10,180 nucleotides of DNA from assembly GCA_902473545.1 (NCBI GenBank), contig CABRSG010000062.1:1-10180 (forward strand). Direction: 5' to 3'. The DNA is from an uncultured Lachnospiraceae bacterium. Its GTDB lineage: Bacteria > Bacillota > Clostridia > Lachnospirales > Lachnospiraceae. Made by a program: the position numbers and the translations under genes. Positions within the stretch are counted from its first letter, which is position 1. Each line of letters starts with the position of its first letter. Positions 1 through 6,164 of this stretch are shown here, piece by piece. The notes beneath the pieces are model-generated. The model was given only the letters and a program-made list of their open reading frames with translations, searched no databases and was not told where the DNA came from.

Positions 1-196
1 CCAGCGTCTCGTCCGTATCAAAGCTCTCCGCATCCGGACATACCGCCGCATAAGCCTCCGCCTGCGCCGCAAGCTCCGCCTTCTCGATCGGTCCCTTCGT
101 GAGCTGATAGATGCCGCCAAGCGCCAGACCTGCTACCAGCGTGATGCCGCACAGCGTAAGCGCGGATTTATATGTAGCAAGCGAAAAGCCTTTTTT
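1..196 (-). CDS. rnfG: RnfG N-terminal part (partial, fused in frame behind RnfD)
   Basis: This is the first part of the electron-transport complex subunit G, a periplasm-facing flavoprotein of the Rnf ferredoxin:NAD+ oxidoreductase that carries covalent FMN. About 65 residues are visible before the window ends. They show a short basic start (KKGFSLATYKSA), one membrane segment (LTLCGITLVAGLALGGIY) and the family-like stretch after it (QLTKGPIEKAELAAQ). The FMN-attachment SGAT region lies outside the window. No ATG, GTG or TTG occurs in frame between the end of the RnfD homology (about 221) and this membrane segment, and there is no stop codon. The two subunits therefore read as one polypeptide with a short linker. 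The only unusual start candidate is a CTG at 203-205. The boundary at 196 is set by homology, not by a start codon. Confidence 0.7.
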
Positions 197-220
197 GCCC
201 TCCAGAGCGCCGTTTGCGTA

Positions 221-1103
221 ACCAAACGCCGTCGGCATCGTCACTTTCTCAATCAGCGGAACCAGAAGGTTGCCGATAATGATCGCATAGGAAACGCCCT
301 CCGGCAGCGCGCCAAAGGTACGCAGAATTCCGGTCAGCACGCCGAGCAGGATACCAAATACGATCTTTCCCTTTTTGGTGATCGGGCTTGTCACATAGTC
401 GGTCGCCATGAAGAATGCGCCGAGCATCAGACCGCCGCTGCAGAGCTGCGCGAGCACAAAGCCGATGCCGCTGCCTGAACCGAAGATCAGCTCAAAAACT
501 GCAAAGGATACCAGATAGCATACCGGGATCTCCCAGGTAATGATCTTTTTCACAAGCAGATAAATACCGCCGACCGATGCAGCCGCCGGTAAAGCCCAGG
601 AAAAGCTGCGCCAGATCCACCTGCTCCCCTGCTGCGAGCGACGCCAGCGGGGTTGCCCCGGAAACGCCGTCCACCGCGTAATCGCTCATGATCCCCGTGA
701 AGGAAATGAGCAGAAAGCAGCGCGCCCCGAGCGCCGGGTTCATAAAGTTCTGTCCGATGCCGCCGAAAAACTGCTTAACAAAAATGACGGCAAAGATACT
801 TCCAAGTGCCGGGATCCACAGGGGAACCGTCGGCGGAAGATTCATTCCAAGCAAAAGACCGGTCACGAGCGCGCTTCCGTCCAGGACAGTCATTTTCTGA
901 TGCGCGAGCTTCTGGAACGTATATTCTGAAAGCATCGCAAATACGATGGACACTGCCATCACCGCCAGGGAGTAAAGTCCGAAGCGGTAAACGCCGAATG
1001 CCGCAGCAGGAAGCAGGGCAAGTGAGACATCATACATAATACTTTTGGTGGAATCATCTCCCCTTACATGGGGTGAAGATGACACATTTAAAAAGCCGTT
1101 CAC
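221..1103 (-). pseudogene. rnfD: RnfD, membrane FMN subunit of the Rnf complex, frameshifted
   Basis: RnfD is an integral membrane subunit of the Rnf complex with covalent FMN. The start is a GTG at 1101-1103, placed by the ribosome site AGGAGGG five to six bases upstream and by the family-typical N-terminus (LNVSSSPHVRG). It lies 11 nt after the rnfC stop. Several hydrophobic segments follow, and the FMN-attachment motif SGAT is at residues 148-151, with Thr151 the expected flavin ligand. Near 571-577 the frame breaks. After GFTGGCIG the first frame runs into non-family sequence and stops at 492, while the family sequence continues in another frame (GGIYLLVKKI...) to the typical end LLVPLIEKVTMPTAFG. 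Homologues usually have about nine residues (like EVSALALLI) at the break, so about 26 nt seem lost. Without this, the protein would be about 305 residues. It is either a true null allele or an assembly error. Confidence 0.88.
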
Positions 1104-1114
1104 AGCAATCCCTC

Positions 1115-2440
1115 CTATCCTTTCTTTCTTCTCTCCGCCGTCACTGCCTGGCGCATCTGGCGGAATGCCTGTGTCAGCGGTCTTCTTGCCGGACAGGCAA
1201 ACGTACAGCTTCCGCATTCACAGCACTCCATGCCGTTCAGCGCAGTAAACGCCGCTGTATCATATTTCTGCGCCGCCTCGATCAGCTTCTGCGGAACAAT
1301 GTTCGACGGGCAGACCTGCACGCAGCGTCCGCAGCGGATACACGCCGTCTCTTCAAAGCGCTCCACATCATCCTGCATCAGACAGGTAAGCGCGGAGGAG
1401 GTCTTGACGATCGGCACATCCAGCGACGGGATCGACATTCCCATCATCGGACCACCCGCAATCACCTTTTTCACGCCTTCCTTCAGCCCGCCGGAAGCCT
1501 CCGCAAGCTCCGCAAAGCAGGTGCCGATCTTGACATTATAATTTTTCGGCTCATGAATGCCGGTTCCTGTTACCGTAACAATTCTGCGCATCAGGGGCGT
1601 TTTTTCGCAAACCGCCATATGAATCGCGATCACTGTATCAACATTATCCACGATACAGCCGGCGTCCGCCGGAAGCTTTGTAGAATTTATTTTTCTTCCG
1701 GTCACCGCATAAATCAGATTTCGCTCTGCGCCCTGCGGATACTTCGTCTTCAGCGGAATCACCTCTATCCGCGGCTCATTTTTTACAAGCTCCTGCAGAT
1801 TCTGGATACCCGTCGGCTTATTTGCCTCGACAGCGATCACGCCCTTCGCGTTATCAAAAAGCTGCAGCATCACCTTGAGACCGCCAACGATCTGCTCCGG
1901 ATTTTCAACCATCATGCGGTAATCGCTCGTCAGATACGGCTCACACTCCGCGCCGTTCACAATGATGTGGTCGATCGCGTCCGGATTCTTCGGCATCAGC
2001 TTTACGTGCGTCGGAAATCCGGCGCCGCCAAGCCCGACGATCCCCGCCTCTTTCACAGCGTCCAGAATCTCCTGCTTTGACATCTTCGTGTAATCGCGGT
2101 ACTGCCCAAGTCCCTCAACCGGCGTGTAATTGCCGTCGTTCTCGATTACGATCGCATCCACCTTCGCACCGGAAACCGTGATGCGCGGCTCGATTGCCTT
2201 CACCGTACCGGAAACGGAGCTGACTATATTTGCGGACACAAATCCGCCGGCTTCTGCGATGAGCTGCCCCATCAAAACCGTGTCTTTTTTCTTGACTACC
2301 GGCTTTGCGGGCGCCCCGATGTGCTGCGAAAGCGGAAATACCAGCTCGCCCTTGGGCAGATACGTCTGAACCGGTTTGTCTTTTGTAAACCGTTTTCCGT
2401 CATCCGGATGGACTCCTCCCTTAAAAGTAGCTAATTTCAT
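1115..2440 (-). CDS. rnfC: RnfC, NADH-side iron-sulfur/flavin subunit of the Rnf complex
   Basis: RnfC is the peripheral, cytoplasmic subunit that links NAD(H) to the membrane part of the Rnf ion-translocating ferredoxin:NAD+ oxidoreductase. The 441-residue product has the usual N-terminus (MKLATFKGGVHP), the glycine-rich nucleotide/flavin-binding stretch GLGGAGFPTHVK (about 137-148), and NGAECEPYLTSDYRMM (162-177). Two [4Fe-4S] motifs of the form CxxCxxCxxxCP follow, at Cys367/370/373/377 and Cys406/409/412/416. An in-frame ATG exists 11 codons earlier (2473), but the start at 2440 has AAGGAGA at good spacing and matches the family N-terminus. It is the first gene of the rnf operon, followed after 11 nt by rnfD. 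Length and all key residues look normal, so this gene appears intact. Confidence 0.97.
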   Translation of the reverse strand: MKLATFKGGVHPDDGKRFTKDKPVQTYLPKGELVFPLSQHIGAPAKPVVKKKDTVLMGQLIAEAGGFVSANIVSSVSGTVKAIEPRITVSGAKVDAIVIENDGNYTPVEGLGQYRDYTKMSKQEILDAVKEAGIVGLGGAGFPTHVKLMPKNPDAIDHIIVNGAECEPYLTSDYRMMVENPEQIVGGLKVMLQLFDNAKGVIAVEANKPTGIQNLQELVKNEPRIEVIPLKTKYPQGAERNLIYAVTGRKINSTKLPADAGCIVDNVDTVIAIHMAVCEKTPLMRRIVTVTGTGIHEPKNYNVKIGTCFAELAEASGGLKEGVKKVIAGGPMMGMSIPSLDVPIVKTSSALTCLMQDDVERFEETACIRCGRCVQVCPSNIVPQKLIEAAQKYDTAAFTALNGMECCECGSCTFACPARRPLTQAFRQMRQAVTAERRKKG

Positions 2441-2482
2441 ACTCTCTTCTCCTTTTTCTAAAGTGCATGTCATGATGTATAT

Positions 2483-2511
2483 ATAGTAATCTTTTTAAAG
2501 GCATTTTTCAA
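2483..2511 (-). promoter_or_regulatory. Predicted sigma-A promoter of the rnf operon
   Basis: On the minus strand, TTGAAA (2506-2511) and TACTAT (2483-2488) are separated by exactly 17 nt. They lie about 43 nt upstream of the rnfC start, between the upstream terminator and rnfC. This is close to the sigma-A consensus, but the assignment is by sequence only. Confidence 0.65.
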
Positions 2512-2543
2512 CAAGAAACTTTTATGTTTCTTTCAAAAAACAC

Positions 2544-2572
2544 AAAAATCCTCCTGTATCGGGAGGATTTTT
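2544..2572 (-). terminator. Intrinsic terminator after the Gx-transporter gene
   Basis: An 11-bp perfect inverted repeat (AAAAATCCTCC at 2544-2554, GGAGGATTTTT at 2562-2572) with a 7-nt loop. On the minus strand it ends in a T tract and lies 10 nt after the stop codon of the gene ending at 2583. Because A and T runs flank both arms it could act on either strand. It insulates the rnf promoter from upstream transcription. Confidence 0.85.
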
Positions 2573-2582
2573 TGTTAATTTT

Positions 2583-3104
2583 TTACCAAACTTTCCATGG
2601 AAGCCGTTTCAGAACCTGCACGCCCAGCAGACCGATAAAGGCGCCCATGGCCGTTCCTGCCAAAAGCAGCACAGGCAGATATGCGAATACCGCTGCATTT
2701 TCCAGCACAAGCGCCGCAACGATCAGCTGTCCGATGTTGTGAGAGATTCCGCCGGCAATGCTGACGCCTGTTCTGCCAAGCCACTGCTTCTTTTTGCAGA
2801 GCCACATTACCAGAAAGCTCAGAGTTCCGCCCGCAAAGCTGTAAAGCATCGCAAACTCATTTCCGAATGTCATGCCGACCAGGAGGATACGCACCATAGA
2901 AATTGCAAAGGTATCTGCCGGGCGCATCATGTACAGCGCTGCAAAAACTACCAGATTCGCAAGTCCCGGCTTCACACCCGGAACCCCCATCGGGATGGGG
3001 ATCAACGTCTCAATATAACTGAAAATCATGGCAAGCGCCACCAGCACGCCGTACATTGCCGCGCGCTCCGCTGTCGTCTGTTTCCGCTGTCCGCCCTTCT
3101 TCAT
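2583..3104 (-). CDS. Gx transporter family / heptaprenyl diphosphate synthase component I-like membrane protein
   Basis: A 173-residue hydrophobic protein with about five membrane segments after a short basic N-terminus (MKKGGQRKQTTAERAA). It has the family-typical motifs PMGVPGVKPGLANLVVF (about 36-52) and AGGISHNIGQL, as in the Hpre_diP_synt_I (Gx transporter) family, whose fold resembles ECF-type substrate-binding membrane subunits. In Firmicutes this family commonly sits beside rnf or ApbE-type flavinylation genes, which suggests a link with flavin or quinone supply, but the substrate is not known. The start at 3104 has GGAAGG upstream. An open frame continues further up to 3308, but that stretch has no family character. 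A second in-frame ATG at 3128 is a possible alternative. A strong terminator follows the stop codon, so it is transcribed apart from rnf. Confidence 0.85.
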   Translation of the reverse strand: MKKGGQRKQTTAERAAMYGVLVALAMIFSYIETLIPIPMGVPGVKPGLANLVVFAALYMMRPADTFAISMVRILLVGMTFGNEFAMLYSFAGGTLSFLVMWLCKKKQWLGRTGVSIAGGISHNIGQLIVAALVLENAAVFAYLPVLLLAGTAMGAFIGLLGVQVLKRLPWKVW

Positions 3105-3146
3105 TGCATCCCTTCCGTTTACTGTCATTTTGTCTTTTTTTGTCGC

Positions 3147-3176
3147 AAAAAGCCGAATCCCTGCGGAAACGGCTTT
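3147..3176 (-). promoter_or_regulatory. Leader hairpin with short T tract, possible attenuator
   Basis: A 7-bp inverted repeat (AAAGCCG at 3149-3155, CGGCTTT at 3170-3176) with a 14-nt loop. On the minus strand it is followed by TT, so the RNA has five U in a row at the arm end. It sits 43 nt upstream of the Gx-transporter start and just downstream of a possible promoter. It could be a weak terminator or attenuator in the leader. No known riboswitch class is recognisable. Confidence 0.4.
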
Positions 3177-3189
3177 CCGATACCCTTTA

Positions 3190-3218
3190 AATTTACCACA
3201 AAAGACTGTCACGGTAAA
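3190..3218 (-). promoter_or_regulatory. Possible promoter for the Gx-transporter gene
   Basis: On the minus strand, TTTACC (3213-3218) is followed after 17 nt by TAAATT (3190-3195), preceded by TGG as in an extended -10 element. Both hexamers are imperfect. It would give a leader of about 80 nt that includes the hairpin at 3147-3176. Confidence 0.35.
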
Positions 3219-3255
3219 GCAAAAGAATCCTGACTGACTCAGTATATTCCCGCGC

Positions 3256-3498
3256 TTACACGGAATCGTGCTCAATTCCCCGAAAATCATCGGTGTCAAA
3301 AAACTCAATCAACGTTATCCCAAATCCGTCACAAATCTTCATGAGCGTATAGACGCCAGGATTTTTTGTACTCCCATCAATAATATGCATCAAAGTTGTG
3401 ATCGGTACCGCTGATTTATACGCCAGCCAATAATACGACATATCCAGATTCCAACACAGCTCCTTGATTCTCTTTCCAATTAATCCCTCTTTTATCAT
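3256..3498 (-). CDS. Small XRE-type helix-turn-helix regulator
   Basis: An 80-residue protein that is almost entirely one Cro/C1-type DNA-binding domain. It begins MIKEGLIGKRIKELC. The turn region (MSYYWLAYKSAVPITTLMHII, split here as helix 2 and recognition helix 3) spans about residues 20-40, and the family-typical end LMKICDGFGITLIEFF is at about 52-67. There is no second sensing domain, so its signal is unknown. The start at 3498 is preceded by AGAGG about 11 nt upstream, which is somewhat distant. The frame is open 40 codons further up but that sequence looks non-coding. The surrounding DNA is AT-rich and the gene stands alone, ending about 150 nt before the Gx-transporter start. Such small orphan regulators are common in Firmicutes, often as mobile-element cargo. 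Confidence 0.85.
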   Translation of the reverse strand: MIKEGLIGKRIKELCWNLDMSYYWLAYKSAVPITTLMHIIDGSTKNPGVYTLMKICDGFGITLIEFFDTDDFRGIEHDSV

Positions 3499-3693
3499 CC
3501 CACATTTTTCCTCTAACTTTGTACTACAGTTTATTTTATCTCTTTTGAATTGCAAACTACTTCCAAATATGGGCATAATTTTCATAATTTTCCAAATTAA
3601 GACAAAATGTGACTGCAATCATACGTTTCTGCTTATATATACGAAGAAGAATGTCGGTTTGTGACGGAAAAGCCACGACATTATTAAAAAACC

Positions 3694-3858
3694 TTATTTT
3701 TCGTCTGATTTGCTCTCTGTCTCCTCTATTTCTTTCCCTATCCTCTCTAAGTTTTGTTCTGATTCCATACACTTGTTATGAATCCGTTCAAAAAAATTCT
3801 GCTTACGGACTGTCGTAGCATTGGCATATCTCAATATTCCAGGATATACATCACTCAT
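3694..3858 (-). CDS. Possible small protein of 54 residues with charged C-terminus
   Basis: I do not recognise a family. The frame begins ATG at 3856-3858 (MSDVYPGILRYANATTVRKQ) and ends with a strongly charged stretch (LERIGKEIEETESKSDEK) likely to be helical. Residue composition (mixed hydrophobic, then Glu/Lys-rich) is more protein-like than any other frame in this AT-rich interval. The purine-rich run GAAGGGGG directly abuts the ATG, which is too close for an ordinary ribosome site. The start may therefore be a little further in (a TTG at codon 9), or the gene may be a remnant. A hairpin at 3862-3881 covers this purine run. It follows the terminator of the WYL operon, so it would need its own promoter, which I could not identify clearly. 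Confidence 0.4.
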   Translation of the reverse strand: MSDVYPGILRYANATTVRKQNFFERIHNKCMESEQNLERIGKEIEETESKSDEK

Positions 3859-3861
3859 CCC

Positions 3862-3881
3862 CCTTCAGCTTTTTTTGAAGG
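3862..3881 (-). promoter_or_regulatory. Small hairpin over the possible ribosome site of the 54-residue frame
   Basis: A 6-bp perfect inverted repeat, CCTTCA (3876-3881) and TGAAGG (3862-3867), with an 8-nt A-rich loop. In minus-strand RNA it would pair part of the purine run just before the ATG at 3858. On the plus strand the loop is T-rich. It may be chance in AT-rich DNA. Confidence 0.3.
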
Positions 3882-3919
3882 TCGGGATATCAGTTGACGG
3901 CATTTTCCTATTTTTGAGC

Positions 3920-3960
3920 AAAAAACAGTGGCTGACGAGAAAAGCATCTCTATCAGCCAC
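3920..3960 (-). terminator. Intrinsic terminator of the WYL-VOC-GyrI-GNAT-TfoX operon
   Basis: Minus-strand stem GTGGCTGA (3953-3960) pairs with TCAGCCAC (3928-3935). An inner GAGA/TCTC stem and a 6-nt loop sit inside it, and TGTTTTTT follows (3920-3927). It starts 13 nt after the stop of the tfoX-like gene. Confidence 0.88.
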
Positions 3961-3972
3961 AACGTTTCTTTT

Positions 3973-4286
3973 TTATTTCTTCTTTTTCTTCTCCGGCAGT
4001 TCTTCCCACATGTTCTCGACCAGTTCGCATAAAAACTCCCGATTATCCACATCATCAACCAGAATCATCTCTTTCGCTCCTCATACGGAAGCTCCATTTC
4101 AGCATCCGGCATCAGTTTCATCGCCGCTGGGACGGGCTTTACCAGAAGTCTGTCATCGTATACTCCTCCAAAAACCCGACCGCGATAATAAAGTATATAC
4201 TCACCCATCATTGCCCGACTGCTGATTTCACCCAACCCTGATAATTGCTCTATGACAAAACTCAGGTACTCTTTCGTTGACGCCAT
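3973..4286 (-). pseudogene. TfoX/Sxy N-terminal domain protein, one-base frameshift
   Basis: Stand-alone TfoX N-domain proteins of about 100-110 residues are common in Firmicutes. The E. coli relative Sxy/TfoX regulates competence, but the function of the short forms is not established. The start at 4286 has GGAGG seven bases upstream. The sequence matches the family (MASTKEYLSFVIEQLSG, RAMMGEYILYYRGRVFGGVYDDRLLVKPV, split here) up to ELPYE. The frame then runs into a TGA at 4065-4067. One base further on, the family C-terminus reads cleanly (EMILVDDVDNREFLCELV, then a Lys-rich tail) to a TAA at 3973. The codon expected as GGA in GAG-GGA-GCG appears one G short near 4078, i.e. GGG read as GG. 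Restored length is 104 residues. It is the last gene of the operon and lies 11 nt after the acetyltransferase. Homopolymer sequencing error is as likely as true mutation. Confidence 0.85.
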
Positions 4287-4297
4287 ATCATAGCCTC

Positions 4298-5044
4298 CTA
4301 CCCATTGATAAGCTTCAAGAACTTCTTATCATTCATCTGCTCATTCGTGACATACTTCCCGTCACAGAACAGCGAATATGTCGTGATCGGAGTCGGTGCA
4401 TTCTGAGCATCCTCTCTGCTCCCGATCTTTACAGCCTTGAAGGATATCCCGTTTTTCTCAGCCGCCTCTTCCAAAATCGGCACATACTTCGCATTGAACG
4501 GACACTGGTTCGTATAGTAAAGAACATAACCATCTTCCTCTATATAAGGATGCTTTGCACATTCTTTGAACGAAGGAGTCTCTGCTCCCTTTTCAAACGG
4601 CAGATACCATAACTGAATACCATTATCGGCTTCATCGCAGACCTCAAAGCCTTTGTACTTTAAGAATTTTGGATCTGCCAGAAACGGCTTCTTCTTTGCG
4701 GCCGCAAGTATGCAAAGCCCCTTCTTTTCCTTCTCCCTGCTGTCCTTAATACATTCTGAAAGGAGATCACCTGCATATCCATGCCCCTTGAAAGAACCTG
4801 ATACCCACAGACAATCTATATACATATACCCCGGAGCATGGATAGGATTCCATGCATTCTCCGCAGGAATATATTCGATAAAGCACTTCCCGCGTTCTAC
4901 GCTCTTAAGAAACACAAGTCCTTCTTCAAATCTGTCTGCAAGCCAGGCTTTCTTCGATGCCACCTGCACATCCTTATTGTTTGAAATGGCACAGCAGATA
5001 TGCTCCTTTTCCAGATTTTCTTTCCTAACTCTGATATATTCCAT
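4298..5044 (-). CDS. GNAT N-acetyltransferase with C-terminal YoaP domain
   Basis: A 248-residue two-domain protein. Residues about 1-150 form a GNAT acetyltransferase with an acetyl-CoA pyrophosphate-binding motif (FKGHGYAGDLL, about 85-95) and the following KGFEV strand region. Residues about 165-248 form a YoaP-like, thioredoxin-fold domain with Tyr-Thr-Asn-Gln-Cys-Pro-Phe (177-183; a single Cys181 where thioredoxins have CxxC) and the conserved TPITTYSLFCDGKYVTNE near the end. The acceptor substrate is unknown. The start at 5044 has AGGAGG ten bases upstream, embedded in the last codons of the preceding gene (stop at 5049), so translation is probably coupled. It is third from the end of the WYL operon and appears intact. 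The pairing of GNAT with a one-cysteine thioredoxin-like domain suggests a redox- or thiol-linked substrate, but that is inference. Confidence 0.9.
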   Translation of the reverse strand: MEYIRVRKENLEKEHICCAISNNKDVQVASKKAWLADRFEEGLVFLKSVERGKCFIEYIPAENAWNPIHAPGYMYIDCLWVSGSFKGHGYAGDLLSECIKDSREKEKKGLCILAAAKKKPFLADPKFLKYKGFEVCDEADNGIQLWYLPFEKGAETPSFKECAKHPYIEEDGYVLYYTNQCPFNAKYVPILEEAAEKNGISFKAVKIGSREDAQNAPTPITTYSLFCDGKYVTNEQMNDKKFLKLING

Positions 5045-5048
5045 ACAT

Positions 5049-5741
5049 TCAAATCCTCCTTATTGGATGCCTTACCACAGTCTTCCGTTTCTCCGGTGCA
5101 ACCTTACGCGCATCACTCAGATAAATCTCATGATGAAACCGTTGGTCGGTGATATCAAGAACATACCCCTGTTCTTCCATAAAATGATGCATCGTCTGTA
5201 CTGTGGCGGGCTCATCATCATATGACCCGATATGCATGCATTGTACACACAGTCCTTCATCGTAGGTAAAAAGCTCAACCTCTGAAAAATCCTGTTTCTT
5301 CTTTGCCGTCGCTTCTCTAACTGCCCAGTCGAAATCTTCCTTTGTGACAAAGTCTGGCAGGCGAATGACGGAAATCCACCGAAAAGCATCCTTATGTGTA
5401 TAATCAATGCCAATCTCTCCATCTCGCCTCTGCCGTCCCGGCCGGTTCACCATGGCATCCACCGGTTGCCGCTCACCCTGCCACCAGAATCCCTCTAATG
5501 GCGGCACTACATAATCAAAGTATCCGTCAATCTGATGGTCACCCTTTTTGCTCATCTTTATTGTAAAAGCAATCGCATACAACAGACCTATAGCCTGCTT
5601 GTATGCGCCATCTTCATCATTAGGATTGCCTCTGCCCCTTACCGCAATGTAATCCATTTTCGGGATAGTCACAATGGAAGGCGTGCCCTTTGGCATGTAA
5701 AACTCTTTGTATTCTTTCTTATAATCAAATGCCATAACCAT
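5049..5741 (-). CDS. GyrI-like small-molecule-binding domain protein
   Basis: A 230-residue protein of the GyrI-like (AraC/GyrI effector-binding, SHS2-type) superfamily, typically binding hydrophobic or cationic small molecules. Family marks are the N-terminal DYKKEYKEFYMPKGTPSIV, then IPKMDYIAVRGRGNPND (about 27-43), YFDYVVPPLEGFWW (about 74-87), the internal KDAFRWISVIRLPDFV, and HHFMEEQGYVLD before the C-terminal HEIYLSDARK. There is no DNA-binding domain, so it is likely a binding or hydrolytic stand-alone form. The start codon overlaps the stop of the preceding VOC gene as TAATG, with GGAGG four bases upstream. A second ATG two codons later (5735) has the same site ten bases upstream and is nearly as good. 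It is the third gene of the operon. The associated WYL, VOC and GNAT genes suggest a role in handling a toxic small molecule, which is inference. Confidence 0.9.
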   Translation of the reverse strand: MVMAFDYKKEYKEFYMPKGTPSIVTIPKMDYIAVRGRGNPNDEDGAYKQAIGLLYAIAFTIKMSKKGDHQIDGYFDYVVPPLEGFWWQGERQPVDAMVNRPGRQRRDGEIGIDYTHKDAFRWISVIRLPDFVTKEDFDWAVREATAKKKQDFSEVELFTYDEGLCVQCMHIGSYDDEPATVQTMHHFMEEQGYVLDITDQRFHHEIYLSDARKVAPEKRKTVVRHPIRRI

Positions 5742-6160
5742 TATTCCTCCGTCAGATCCTTCTCTTCATAAGGCTTATTCCACGAACCGATCTCAATCAG
5801 ATTTCCTTCCGGATCCGCGATATAGCAGGTTCTCTGTCCCCATGGTTCAAGTTCCGGCGGAAGAACCGATGCGGCACCGTTTTCCACAGCTTTTTTATAC
5901 GCCTCATCAACCTCACCAAATGTATCGACATACAATGCTATTTCAAAATGACCATTCAGACCATTAATATATTTATATCTTTGGCCTGTCATCTTCTCAA
6001 AATCCTTCCTGCCATATAACAGAAACAGCGTTCCATCTTTGACAAGATAAACATTTGATGTATTCTCTTCTTCCTTGATTTCAAATCCAAGTACGTCCCT
6101 GTAGAAACGGATCATCTTTGCCATATCATCGACGAATAATCCAAAACCGTCTAATCTCAT
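5741..6160 (-). CDS. VOC-superfamily (glyoxalase/bleomycin-resistance fold) protein
   Basis: A 139-residue protein with two beta-alpha-beta-beta-beta modules. The first is MRLDGFGLFVDDMAKMIRFY then RDVLGFEI (residues 1-28). The second is GHFEIALYVDTFGEVDEAY (about 70-88) then CYIADPEGNLIEIGSW (112-127), with the usual DPEGNLIEI signature. Of the metal-ligand positions, the late Glu in LIEIGSW is present, while the usual early His is not evident (GFG in its place). It may thus be a binding protein rather than a classic glyoxalase. The ribosome site GGAGGA lies inside the last codons of the WYL gene, whose stop is four bases upstream. The stop overlaps the next start as TAATG. It is the second gene of the operon. 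The substrate cannot be told from sequence. Confidence 0.92.
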   Translation of the reverse strand: MRLDGFGLFVDDMAKMIRFYRDVLGFEIKEEENTSNVYLVKDGTLFLLYGRKDFEKMTGQRYKYINGLNGHFEIALYVDTFGEVDEAYKKAVENGAASVLPPELEPWGQRTCYIADPEGNLIEIGSWNKPYEEKDLTEE

Positions 6161-6164
6161 TATG

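Noticed and set aside
196..212. The A6 run near the RnfD-RnfG junction as a programmed frameshift site.
   Set aside because: The run is not in the phase of a standard slippery heptamer, and no frame change is needed since the two domains are already in frame.
1073..2080. A 335-codon open frame on the plus strand.
   Set aside because: It lies opposite rnfC, is rich in Arg, His and Leu with no family features, and is explained by codon bias of the intact rnfC gene.
2441..2473. Upstream ATG for rnfC at 2473.
   Set aside because: The extra 11 residues include the ribosome site of the start at 2440 and are not part of the family N-terminus.
3105..3308. N-terminal extension of the Gx-transporter frame to an upstream ATG at 3308.
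   Set aside because: The extension overlaps the XRE gene end, contains the leader hairpin and has no family-like residues; the start at 3104 has a ribosome site.
3609..3818. A 69-codon plus-strand frame in the AT-rich interval.
   Set aside because: Low-complexity Leu/Ser/Arg composition with no ribosome site; it lies opposite the more protein-like minus-strand 54-codon frame.
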